Assembly: GCF_900699785.1 (NCBI RefSeq)
Contig: NZ_LR535679.1
Location: forward strand, 1,364,001-1,428,000
Direction: 5' to 3'
Length of the DNA: 64,000 bases
Source: Campylobacter showae
GTDB lineage: Bacteria > Campylobacterota > Campylobacteria > Campylobacterales > Campylobacteraceae
The notes beneath the pieces were generated by a model. That model did no database searches and had not been told where the DNA came from. It worked only from the letters and a program-made list of their open reading frames with translations. Of this stretch, positions 19,023-27,299 are shown piece after piece. The first letter of the stretch is position 1; every line of letters begins with the position of its first letter. Made by a program: the position numbers and the translations under genes.

Positions 19023-19483
19023 GGCGTATCCTTTTTAGTTGTCGGCAAAATGGAGACGGTACGTTTTGCCTCGTGCCTAAAATATGCGGGTCAATAAAGC
19101 CCGCAATCGCTTTAAATTTGACCGCTTCGCATCTTTTGCAAATCATCGATAAAATAATAATGTCGTAAGGCTTAAGGTAGAGTTAAATTTGAGCTTCGGC
19201 AAGCGCTAGTAGTCAAATTTGACGCTTGTTTTACGAATTATAATATCGCAAATTTAACCTCACAAGTTATTTTTTGTGACAAATTTGCTCCAAATTCGAA
19301 CCTAAATTCAAAACAAAATTTAACCGCACCAAAGCTGCTCGCACATTTACCGCAAAAGTAATCGGCCGTCAAATTCACTCGTTTTATAAAATGAAACTAA
19401 AATTTCAAATCTAATTTATATATTTTAAAAACAAATTTCGGTAATATTGCGCTAGGCAAAAATTTTATCCGAAAGGAGCTGTT
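19023..19483. other. 460-bp gap upstream of gntP-like gene
   Basis: No gene is evident. AAATTT words recur throughout. A TATAAT-like hexamer near 19236 and AT-rich tracts near 19420 could be promoters for the permease, whose ribosome binding site is GAAAGGAG just before 19484. No repeat-family module is present. Confidence 0.4.
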
Positions 19484-20854
19484 ATGAGCGGTATTGCTCT
19501 CATCATCTGCTTCGTCATCGCGGTCGTCGTTATGATCGTGCTGATTTCTAAGTTCGGGGTTCACCCCTTTATAGCGATCATGCTCGTTTCGCTAGCTCTA
19601 GCCGTCGTTGCGGGTATCGACCTGGTCAAGGTTCCCGCGATCATCGGAGAGGGATTTAGCGGGATATTTAAAAGCATAGGCATCGTCATCATTCTGGGTG
19701 CGCTCATCGGTATGGCGCTGGAAAAGACGGGCGCGGCGCTAAAGCTGGCCGACATGGTCGTGCGCTGCGTAGGCGACAAGCGCCCCGAGCTAGCCATGCT
19801 AATCATGGGCTGGATCGTGGGTATCCCGGTCTTTTGCGATAGCGGCTTTGTGGTACTAGATCCGATCCGCCGCGCGATAAAGGAAAAAATCGGCGCCAAC
19901 CCCGTAGCTATGGCCGTCGCGCTCTCATGCGGCCTATACACCTCGCACGTGTTTATACCGCCGACGCCTGGCCCGATAGCGGCCGCCGGACTCGTGGGCG
20001 TGGGACACAACCTACTGCTAGTCATTGCCGTGGGCACGGTAGTTTCGATACCTGTTCTCATCGCGGGCTATCTTTTCGCTAAGACTATCGGCGCAAAAGT
20101 GAGCCTAAAAGAAGACCTCGCCGACGTTGGCAAGAGCTACGACGAGATCATCAAAGAGCACGGCAAGCTGCCTTGCGCGTTTTTGAGCTTGGCACCGATT
20201 TTTATGCCGATTTTGCTGATGGCGCTGGGTTCGGTCGTGTCGATACTAAAGCTAAAAGGCTCGTTTGCGAATTTCGTTTTATTTTTGGGTAATCCGATCA
20301 TCGCGCTTGGCGTTGGCGTGCTATTTGCCGTTATCTTGCTGGCTAAAACGGGCAAGCTGGGCGAATTTAACTTCATGACCAACGAAACGCTAAAGATCGT
20401 CGGACCGATCCTTTTCATCACGGCTGCTGGCGGCGTGCTAGGTAACGTCATCGCTAAGGCGGGCTTTGTAGAGTTTATGAAGGCAAACGCCCATCTCATC
20501 GGCACCGTTGGTATATTTTTCCCGTTTGTTATCTCTGCTATCATCAAGACCGCTCAAGGCAGTTCGACCGTGGCGCTTACGACGACGGCCTCTATCATGG
20601 GGCTTTTCACCGATAGCGGCTCGATGATGAGCGCGCTGGGGCTAACTAGCGAGATGGGTGCGGTGCTAACGGTGATGGCGATCGCTGCGGGCGCGATGAC
20701 GGTTTCGCACGCTAACGATAGTTACTTCTGGGTCGTTACGAACTTTAGCAAGATGTCGCCGGAGCAGGGCTACAAGACTCAGACGATGCTTACATTTATA
20801 ATGGGTATCGTAGGTATGGCGACGGTTTGGGTAGCGTCGCTGGTTTTGTTGTAA
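19484..20854 (+). CDS. GntP-family gluconate/glycerate permease
   Basis: Inner-membrane proton symporter of the GntP family (456 residues, about 12-14 hydrophobic segments), which imports gluconate, glycerate or related hydroxy acids. Family blocks include IPVFCDSGFVVLDPI, the loop HVFIPPTPGPIAAAG, AQGSSTVALTTTASI and SHANDSYFWVVTNFS. Glycerate kinase follows on the same strand after an intergenic repeat unit, so D-glycerate is the best guess for the substrate; gluconate is less likely because no gluconate kinase is seen. Confidence 0.88.
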   Translation: MSGIALIICFVIAVVVMIVLISKFGVHPFIAIMLVSLALAVVAGIDLVKVPAIIGEGFSGIFKSIGIVIILGALIGMALEKTGAALKLADMVVRCVGDKRPELAMLIMGWIVGIPVFCDSGFVVLDPIRRAIKEKIGANPVAMAVALSCGLYTSHVFIPPTPGPIAAAGLVGVGHNLLLVIAVGTVVSIPVLIAGYLFAKTIGAKVSLKEDLADVGKSYDEIIKEHGKLPCAFLSLAPIFMPILLMALGSVVSILKLKGSFANFVLFLGNPIIALGVGVLFAVILLAKTGKLGEFNFMTNETLKIVGPILFITAAGGVLGNVIAKAGFVEFMKANAHLIGTVGIFFPFVISAIIKTAQGSSTVALTTTASIMGLFTDSGSMMSALGLTSEMGAVLTVMAIAAGAMTVSHANDSYFWVVTNFSKMSPEQGYKTQTMLTFIMGIVGMATVWVASLVLL

Positions 20855-20938
20855 ATTTTACGGCTAAATTTGAGTGCGGTTTCGGCGTGACGAGACTGCA
20901 CTCTTTACGGTATGAACGGTAAATTTTCAAATTTGTCC

Positions 20939-21288
20939 GCCTAGACCCGCATCTTGAAAATGTTAAATTTGGTTTGGTTAAATTTAGCATTGCGCATTAA
21001 ATTTAATCTTTCTTGTTAAGGGGAAGGGGCTTGAATTACGGTCTACTCTGTAGCTCTCAAAGAGAGTGTAAGCACAAGACAAGCGTAGCGACGCAAAAGA
21101 GCTCTCTTTAGTATCCGCTTTTCTCTTTTTATGGGAGAGGAAGGGGGTTCTACTTACGAAGCGTCGCCCCTTCCTCTCCCAAGCCCTCTCCAGCCCCACT
21201 GCACGTGAGATGTGGCGACGTGGCTTTGCTCTTCGAGCAAAGCGTCGCGGGCTTGGAGTCAAATTTGGCATTTATAAGCGTCGCGAGT
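20939..21288. repeat. Module II repeat, copy 2 (long form, right end degenerate)
   Basis: Left end CTAGACCCGCATCTTGAAAA at 20941; the right end, near GCATTTATAAGCGTCGCGAG (21269-21288), is eroded. The interior carries CTTGTTAAGGGGAAGGGGCT (from about 21013), a 100-bp stretch shared with copies 3 and 4, a perfect 14-bp hairpin (21133-21146 with 21167-21180) around a 20-nt loop that is the reverse complement of the copy 1 loop, and a second hairpin around CTTTGCTCTTCGAGCAAAG. No gene. Confidence 0.75.
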
Positions 21289-21328
21289 TTAAACTAAATT
21301 TGATAAAATCTGACCGTAAAATTTAGGG

Positions 21329-21486
21329 TGAAGTATTTTTTCTTTTTACTTCGCGCAAGCGCTCGTAACGAGACTTCGCTACGAGGAGACAAGGCGGAAA
21401 TGAGTCGAGCGAGGGCGCATACATATAGTATGTAACCGAGCTTCGGCGAAATTTCTAATGAAGTATAAAGGAAAAAGACAAGCCGC
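21329..21486 (-). repeat. Module I repeat, copy 2
   Basis: Reverse orientation, ending in AAAAAGACAAGCCGC just before the glycerate kinase ribosome binding site. Its centre, GCATACATATAGTATGTAACC, is a palindrome tip shared with copy 11. An extra stretch with TTCGCTACGAGGAGAC, also in copy 3, lengthens the distal side. Confidence 0.78.
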
Positions 21487-21506
21487 TAACAAAAAAAGGA
21501 AAACAG

Positions 21507-22649
21507 ATGAAAATACTAATAGCAATTGACTCTTTCAAGGGCTCTTTGAGCTCCCTCGAGGCCGGCAACGCCGTAAAAGAGGGTCTCAAAGCCCTAGCCG
21601 GCGAGACCGATGAGGTGGTGGTAAAACCTATCGCAGACGGCGGCGAGGGTAGCGTGGTGGCGCTAGCGGATGCGCTAGATGGCGAGTTTATCGACGTCAT
21701 CGTACAAAATCCTCTCGGCGAAAAGATCCCCGCCAGATACGCGCTAGCAGGCGAGCTGGGCATCCTCGAGATGGCGTCTTCCAGCGGGCTCATGCTGGTG
21801 GAAAAAGAGCGCCGAAACCCGATGAAAACGAGCACTTACGGCTTTGGGCAGATGATTTTGCATGCTATTAGCAAGGGCGCGCGTAAATTTATCGTGGGTA
21901 TCGGCGGCAGCGCGACGAATGACGCCGGCACGGGTATGCTAAGCGCGCTTGGATACGAGTTTTTTGACGAAAACGGCGAGCTGCTCGAGGGTAAAGGCGA
22001 AAACCTCATAAAAATCACAAAAATCTCAAATAAAAACGTAGCCCCCGAGCTGCAAGAGTGCGAATTCCTCGTGGCTTGCGACGTGGATAACCCGCTCTTT
22101 GGCAAAAACGGCGCGGCCTACGTCTACGGCCCGCAAAAGGGCGCGGACGAGCAGATGGTAAAGGATCTAGACGCTGGGCTTATTAGCTTTGCGAGTGCCA
22201 CGAGCGAGCACTTTTCGAGCGAATTTTGGAACTTCAAGGGCGCGGGCGCGGCAGGCGGGCTAGGGTACGGGTTTGTGAGCTACCTAAACGCCAAACTAAA
22301 GCCCGGCATCGACATCATCATGGAGGAAATCCGCCTCGAAGAGGACGTGAAAAGCGCTGATCTAATCATCACCGGCGAGGGACGACTGGACTTTCAAAGC
22401 TCGATGGGCAAGACACCGACTGGAGTGGCCAAGATCGCCAAAAAATACGGCAAACCCGTCATCGCGCTAGCGGGCAGCGTGTCGCCGTGCGCGGGCGGCT
22501 GTAACGAAAACGGCATCGATGCGTTTTTTAGCGTATTAAACGAGCCCGTGAGCCTAGAAGAGGCGATGGATAAGCAAACCGCGACGCGCAATCTCAAAAT
22601 GACGGCCCAGCAGGCATTGAGGCTATATTTGCTAGGGCGTAAGGGGTAA
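21507..22649 (+). CDS. Glycerate kinase (GarK/GlxK family)
   Basis: A 380-residue glycerate kinase of the GarK/GlxK family, which phosphorylates D-glycerate, in characterised bacterial members to 2-phosphoglycerate. Recognisable blocks are the opening IAIDSFKGSLSSLEAGNAVKEG, PIADGGEGSV, IGGSATNDAGTGMLSALG, and GEGRLDFQSSMGKTP with PVIALAGSV near the C terminus. AAAAAAAGGAAAACAG precedes the ATG. With the GntP-type permease it makes a two-gene glycerate uptake and activation unit feeding enolase, useful to an organism with little sugar catabolism. Confidence 0.92.
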   Translation: MKILIAIDSFKGSLSSLEAGNAVKEGLKALAGETDEVVVKPIADGGEGSVVALADALDGEFIDVIVQNPLGEKIPARYALAGELGILEMASSSGLMLVEKERRNPMKTSTYGFGQMILHAISKGARKFIVGIGGSATNDAGTGMLSALGYEFFDENGELLEGKGENLIKITKISNKNVAPELQECEFLVACDVDNPLFGKNGAAYVYGPQKGADEQMVKDLDAGLISFASATSEHFSSEFWNFKGAGAAGGLGYGFVSYLNAKLKPGIDIIMEEIRLEEDVKSADLIITGEGRLDFQSSMGKTPTGVAKIAKKYGKPVIALAGSVSPCAGGCNENGIDAFFSVLNEPVSLEEAMDKQTATRNLKMTAQQALRLYLLGRKG

Positions 22650-23041
22650 ATTTACGCTTTATTGCAGCGATGGGGCCGGCGAATTTATCGGTTTGTCGGC
22701 TTGAGCTTTGTTTGCTCGGTATGATTAGCGAGTCTGAGCGAGGGTTTTATAGTAAATTTGCCTTTTGCGCGGAGGTTTTGCGGATTTTAAAATTTAGCGC
22801 GTCGCTTTGCATTTTACCGCTCGGCACGGCAGTTTCGCGGATTTTTCAAATTTGACATCATGCTTTGTTGTTGCAAGTCCGTAAATTTATCTAGTAAAAT
22901 CAAATTTTGGATTTGAGTTTTTAGCGCGGCGGTTTCGCGCCGAGCCGTAATGCGCGACCGAATTTGCAAAAAATCTAGGCCAAAAACTCAAAATTTAACG
23001 AGCTAAAGCCCGAAAAACAGGCTTTAGGCTTATTTTGGGGA
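22650..23041. other. 390-bp gap between glycerate kinase and yceI
   Basis: The 61-codon frame at 22670-22855 has no recognisable product and I leave it out. AAATTT words recur. The only structured element is the CTAAAGCC hairpin near the yceI end, listed separately. Confidence 0.4.
23004..23028 (-). terminator. Hairpin downstream of yceI
   Basis: CTAAAGCC (23004-23011) pairs with GGCTTTAG (23021-23028) around a 9-nt loop, 14 bases beyond the yceI stop on the minus strand. A probable terminator, though without a strong U tract. Confidence 0.45.
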
Positions 23042-23611
23042 TTATTTTTCTTTGGCTTCGACTTCGATCTCTAGCTCGACTTTGTCAGATAGCGTGATCT
23101 CTGAGGTGTCTAGCCCGATCTCAAAGAGCTTGCGTTTCGTATCGCCCTCTAGGCTAAAGCCGATTTTTTCCTTGCCGTTTTTATCCGCAGTAAAGCCGCC
23201 AAGCTCGAATTTTAGCACCACGGGCTTAGTGACGCCGTGCATCGTGAGCGTGCCCACGACCTTGCCTTCCGTGTCGCTTTCTTTCTCAAATTTGACCATT
23301 TTGTAGGTGATTTTGTCAAATTTTGCCGCGTTGAAAAAATCCACGCTTCGTAGGTGTTCGTCGCGCTTGTCGTTTTGCGTATTTACCGAGGCGGTCTCGA
23401 TGGTGGCCTCGAGCGCTTTGAGCTCTTTTGTATCCTTGTCGTAGTCGATCACGGCGTCAAATTTGCCGAAATTTCCACTGACTTTTGATATGCTTAGGTG
23501 CTTGATCTTAAAGCCGACGCTGCTGTGCGCCGGGTCGATCTCGTATACCGCGGCGTTTGCGAAGCTCGCTACGAGCGCTGCAGCTAGCGAAAATTTGATG
23601 AGTTTTTTCAT
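23042..23611 (-). CDS. YceI-family periplasmic lipid-binding protein
   Basis: Exported 189-residue protein of the YceI family: lipocalin-like barrels that bind polyprenoid or amphiphilic ligands in the periplasm. The signal peptide is residues 1-20 (ending ASFANA). The family core is visible as YEIDPAHSSVGFKIKHLSISKVSG, then LRSVDFFNAAKFDKITYK and a C-terminal VELEIEVEAKEK. AAGGAGAAAAAA precedes the ATG. It lies next to a polyprenyl transferase gene on the same strand, though 136 bp separate them and a link is not shown. Confidence 0.9.
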   Translation of the reverse strand: MKKLIKFSLAAALVASFANAAVYEIDPAHSSVGFKIKHLSISKVSGNFGKFDAVIDYDKDTKELKALEATIETASVNTQNDKRDEHLRSVDFFNAAKFDKITYKMVKFEKESDTEGKVVGTLTMHGVTKPVVLKFELGGFTADKNGKEKIGFSLEGDTKRKLFEIGLDTSEITLSDKVELEIEVEAKEK

Positions 23612-23747
23612 TTTTTTCTCCTTGTGATTTTAGTTTGAAAGTGTATTTTAAAAAAGTAAATATATAACTTTTTCGCAACATTTTGAGAAAAATTTGAATT
23701 ACTTGACTTGCCGCCTCAAGATCGTGCGATAAAAAATCAGGCTAAAT

Positions 23748-24650
23748 TTAGCCCAAAATTTCCCCGACGAAAAACAGCACCGACATCGCAAATGTGCAGA
23801 GTGCGACTACCTTTAGCTGCCCGTCGAAGTCGCGACACTCCCGAATTTTCGACACGGAAAATAGGTGCAAAATAAGCGGCACAAAGCTCGCTATGTAGAG
23901 TAGTTTTACGCCTGAATCTCCGCGCAAAAGCGAGTAGCAAAGCATCAGACTCGCCCCGCCCGCGATCAGCGCGTAGTGATAGCGCTTGGCCGCACGCAGC
24001 CCGATACGCACGGGGATCGTGCGCTTGCCCTTGAGCGCGTCGTTTTGGATGTCGCGCATATTGTTTAGATTTAGTACGGCCGTGCTAAGCATACCGCATG
24101 CGCACGCAGGTAGCAGCAGCGCCGCATCGAGCGATTGCGCGTATAAAAAATACGAGCCCAGCACGCTAAGCAGTCCAAAAAACAAAAATACGAAAACGTC
24201 GCCAAGCCCCTTATATCCGTAAGCGCCGGCGCCCACGGTGTAGCGGATCGCGGCATATATCGACGCGCCGCCTAGCGCCAAAAACAGTAGCACGAGATAA
24301 AACCGCTCGCCAAACGCCAAAACGCTTAGAGCAAAGCTCGAAAACGCCGCAAGCAGCGCCGTAGCGACGATGACGCGCTTCATCTGCTCGGCGCTCATCT
24401 GCCCCGTTTGGATCGCGCGACGCGGCCCCAGCCTGCCCTCGTCGTCGGTGCCTTTTACCGCGTCGCCGTAGTCGTTAGCATAGTCGCTGAGTATCTGAAA
24501 CAGCAGCGTCGTAAGTAGTGCAAGCGCGAAAATATCGGCTCTAAATACGCCTGCACCGTATGCTGCGCCGCTGCCCAGCAACACGCCCGAGACGCTAAGC
24601 GGTAGCGATCTAAGGCGAGCTGATGCGTAGAGAGCTTTTGCGGTTATCAT
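23748..24650 (-). CDS. menA: 1,4-dihydroxy-2-naphthoate polyprenyltransferase (E. coli-like MenA)
   Basis: UbiA-superfamily inner-membrane prenyltransferase, 300 residues, about nine membrane helices. The sequence strongly recalls E. coli MenA: the first aspartate-rich block is NDYGDAVKGTDDEGRLGPRR, followed by YGYKGLGDVFVFLFFG and LNLNNMRDIQNDALKGKRT. MenA attaches a polyprenyl chain to 1,4-dihydroxy-2-naphthoate. The window also encodes MqnD, whose pathway makes the 6-naphthoate isomer, normally prenylated by MqnP. So either this enzyme accepts the 6-isomer or it uses imported 2-naphthoate. AAGGCAAAAAA precedes the ATG. Confidence 0.88.
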   Translation of the reverse strand: MITAKALYASARLRSLPLSVSGVLLGSGAAYGAGVFRADIFALALLTTLLFQILSDYANDYGDAVKGTDDEGRLGPRRAIQTGQMSAEQMKRVIVATALLAAFSSFALSVLAFGERFYLVLLFLALGGASIYAAIRYTVGAGAYGYKGLGDVFVFLFFGLLSVLGSYFLYAQSLDAALLLPACACGMLSTAVLNLNNMRDIQNDALKGKRTIPVRIGLRAAKRYHYALIAGGASLMLCYSLLRGDSGVKLLYIASFVPLILHLFSVSKIRECRDFDGQLKVVALCTFAMSVLFFVGEILG

Positions 24651-24882
24651 TTTTTTGCCTTATGTTGATTTTTGCACGCCGAATTTACGGTAAATTTGAG
24701 CTCAAATTTAGCACCCAAATGCAAAAAATAATATAAATTTGACCTGGTTTACGAGTGAAATTTGTAAATTTGACGGTAGTTTGGTGACTTTGCTAAGACG
24801 GTTTAAATTATAAAACTAATAATTACTTTAAGTTTTTTTGGGATAAAATTAAATTCGTAAATATTACCGATAAGGAGAAAAG

Positions 24883-25050
24883 ATGGAATTTTTACAGCTT
24901 TTATTAGTTTTGGTGGCCGTGATAATCATCATAGCTAAACCGCAAAAAGAAAAGATTGCATTCGGTTTGGTCGTGGTCGCATGGCTGTTTATGGCGTATC
25001 TATACGTAGGGCACAAGTCGGGCAATCTGCTCACGGCAATCAATCTATAA
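24883..25050 (+). CDS. dba: Dba, small partner protein of DsbI
   Basis: A 55-residue hydrophobic protein with two helices (LLLVLVAVIIIIA, and FGLVVVAWLFMAYLYV) split by a basic turn, KPQKEKI. It has a good ribosome binding site (TAAGGAGAAAAG) and its stop codon runs into the dsbI ribosome binding site ten bases before that start. C. jejuni has the same order, with Dba needed for DsbI production through translational coupling. Identity rests on size, topology and position. Confidence 0.85.
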   Translation: MEFLQLLLVLVAVIIIIAKPQKEKIAFGLVVVAWLFMAYLYVGHKSGNLLTAINL

Positions 25051-25060
25051 GGAGCGCGGC

Positions 25061-26575
25061 ATGAACGAAATCAAAAAAGCAAAATTTTTCTATGCACTTA
25101 TGTGCTTGGCTGGATTTTTGATCATCCTTTTGCCGGTAGGTATAGCAAACCTGATCTTTGGCTACGTGCTAAAAGACAGCCCGTGCACGTTATGCTGGGG
25201 GCAGCGCGAGGCTATGATTTTTATCGGCGTGATGGCTCTTTTTATCGTTAGATACGGGCTAAAGGCTAAATACTTAGCTATGCTGCTAGTGATGACGGGA
25301 TTTGGGCTGTGGCAGTCTTTTGCGCACTTCGGCATCCACGCGCACAGAGATCTCGATCAGGGCTTTGGGCTCGCGGTTTTCGGTATCCATACGTATTTTT
25401 GGGCCGAGGTAGTGTTTTGGGCGGTCGTGGTGCTGCTTGGGGCTATATTTTTCTTTGCGCCTAAATTTAGCGCTTTTGATGAGGAAATGGGCGGAGAGAA
25501 GATCAGAAAATTCGGCTCATTTACTCGCGCGGCCTTTATCGTTTGCGCATTTATAATCGCCTCAAACGTATTTCAAGCTTTCGTTAGTACAGGCATCCCG
25601 CCTTATTACGGGCAGGGCGATCCGGTGCGCTTTACGCTTGATCCGAAATACATCATCTGGGACGATAGCGGCTACAAAAACCACTGGAAAAAAGTATCGT
25701 TTTTGGGCAAAAGAGACGTCGCGGCGCCTGATTACGCCTTTGCTCCGGCCGGCGAGAAGCTGGGAGTGAAATTTGACAACGATCCAAACAACGCTCCGCT
25801 AAAGGCCGACGAGAGCCTAAATATCGCGTCTAAAAAAGAGATCGATTTTACTAAGCCTATAAATTCTCTCGATTTTATAAACGGAGAATTCGTCGCTAGC
25901 TCGAAATGGGAAGTCTTTTTCATGGATGAAAATTTCAAGGTCGCGAGCGATTTTGAGATCGATCCGTACTTTTCGGCGACGGTCGATCCGATCATTGGCG
26001 TGATATCGTTTATGGGCGATAAATACATGCTCATGGGCTCAAACAAGACGCTTTTGAGATTTGCAAAAAATCCTAACGCGGACGAGGCGCTTCAATACGC
26101 CGATTTTATGCGTGGTAATGATAAATTTGAAGGTCAAGGCAAAGGACTTGGACGCGGCAGGATCGATACCGTCAGAGCTAAATTTAACCACGTAGCAAGC
26201 ATCGCTACCGATGGGACGTATTTTTATCTAGCCACCGTGCCGAACAACAAAGACGCGCAGAAGTTCGTCATATCTAAAATTTTACTGAGCGACCGCACGC
26301 TTTCGGGCGAATTTACGCCAAAAGCCGCACTCAAAGAGGGCAAGAGCCTAGGCGATCTTTACGTTACGTCGATGACTTACAAAGACGGCTTGCTCTACGC
26401 GCTTAGCAAAAATCACAACGTTATCGTGCTTATAGATCCAAAAACCGAGGAGATCATAAAGACGCTTGCTTATCCGAGCGAGATAACAAACGCTAGAAGT
26501 ATATTCTTTAAAGACGGCGCGATGAATATTTTATCCTATCAGGATGGCAAAAATACGCTTTATCAACTAAATTAA
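25061..26575 (+). CDS. dsbI: DsbI, DsbB-family thiol oxidase with periplasmic beta-propeller
   Basis: A 504-residue inner-membrane disulfide oxidase. The N-terminal third has four to five membrane helices with the redox pair Cys42 and Cys45 (SPCTLCWGQREAM), as in DsbB. The C-terminal two-thirds is a large periplasmic domain with repeated strand patterns, the predicted beta-propeller of the DsbI family. I see no second cysteine pair, unlike DsbB. DsbI oxidises a partner such as DsbL, which is not here. It is translationally linked to dba. Confidence 0.92.
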   Translation: MNEIKKAKFFYALMCLAGFLIILLPVGIANLIFGYVLKDSPCTLCWGQREAMIFIGVMALFIVRYGLKAKYLAMLLVMTGFGLWQSFAHFGIHAHRDLDQGFGLAVFGIHTYFWAEVVFWAVVVLLGAIFFFAPKFSAFDEEMGGEKIRKFGSFTRAAFIVCAFIIASNVFQAFVSTGIPPYYGQGDPVRFTLDPKYIIWDDSGYKNHWKKVSFLGKRDVAAPDYAFAPAGEKLGVKFDNDPNNAPLKADESLNIASKKEIDFTKPINSLDFINGEFVASSKWEVFFMDENFKVASDFEIDPYFSATVDPIIGVISFMGDKYMLMGSNKTLLRFAKNPNADEALQYADFMRGNDKFEGQGKGLGRGRIDTVRAKFNHVASIATDGTYFYLATVPNNKDAQKFVISKILLSDRTLSGEFTPKAALKEGKSLGDLYVTSMTYKDGLLYALSKNHNVIVLIDPKTEEIIKTLAYPSEITNARSIFFKDGAMNILSYQDGKNTLYQLN

Positions 26576-26599
26576 ATTTAGTTTCAAATTTAAGCGTTT

Positions 26600-26628
26600 C
26601 GGGGCGATTTTTACGATGAATCGCTCCG
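26600..26628 (+). terminator. Hairpin downstream of dsbI
   Basis: CGGGGCGATT pairs with AATCGCTCCG with one mismatch around a 9-nt loop, 25 bases after the dsbI stop. Plausible terminator for dba-dsbI. Confidence 0.4.
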
Positions 26629-26692
26629 TTTCCGTTGCAGCGTCTGTGCTTAAATTTTTAGCGCAAAATCCTAGCGTTAGGCGTTAAATTTA

Positions 26693-27280
26693 TCAAATCC
26701 AGGCCATTTCTCGCCAAAACTCAAGCGCCATATCATCGCTTGCTTGGACGAATTTAGCTATTTCTTCCGCGCTCGGTACGGCCTTTTTACTTAGTTGCGC
26801 GATATCGATACTAGCAAGCGCTCTAAAAAATCTCTCAAAATCGCTCGCAATGCGCCTGCCGCAAAGCTCTTCGTCTCCAATTAGCCACGCATAAATCGCG
26901 CCGTCTGCGCAGTTAAGCAAAAAAATCCACGGGTCGCCCACGGCAAAAACTATCAAATTTGCAGGACGCGTATCGCCGTGCCACCATTTGCCGCCGTATT
27001 CGTCGGTGCTGTTTAGCCGCACTAGCTCGCTAGCGTAGTCGCCGCCGGCGCCAAATCGTACGTTGCAAACTTCAAATTTGCCAAAGTCAAATTTGCAAAC
27101 TAGCCGCGAAAGCGCAAGCGGAAATTTGACGCCTAGAGCCTCTTGCGCATTTTCTAGCGCCCGCGTGGACGCGCTGGCGTCGCTTTGAGCTAGCAGCCTC
27201 ATGCCCGTTATGTCCTCTTGCTCCAGAGGCAGGCATATCTCGTCTAGCTCGCGAGCGATCTCGTCTAGCTTTAAAAACAT
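26693..27280 (-). CDS. SMI1/KNR4 (SUKH)-like protein
   Basis: A 195-residue soluble protein whose middle resembles the SUKH fold: LGVKFPLALSRLVCKFDFG replaces the usual 'LP.DY..FL...NG' opening, followed by a charged variable stretch and FAVGDPWIFLLNCADGAIYAW as the central strand pair. SUKH proteins often act as immunity proteins against secreted polymorphic toxins, but free-standing members with other roles are common. No toxin or secretion gene lies nearby. AGCGGAGAAAAAT precedes the ATG. Assignment is by pattern only. Confidence 0.6.
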   Translation of the reverse strand: MFLKLDEIARELDEICLPLEQEDITGMRLLAQSDASASTRALENAQEALGVKFPLALSRLVCKFDFGKFEVCNVRFGAGGDYASELVRLNSTDEYGGKWWHGDTRPANLIVFAVGDPWIFLLNCADGAIYAWLIGDEELCGRRIASDFERFFRALASIDIAQLSKKAVPSAEEIAKFVQASDDMALEFWREMAWI

Positions 27281-27299
27281 ATTTTTCTCCGCTCTTAGT

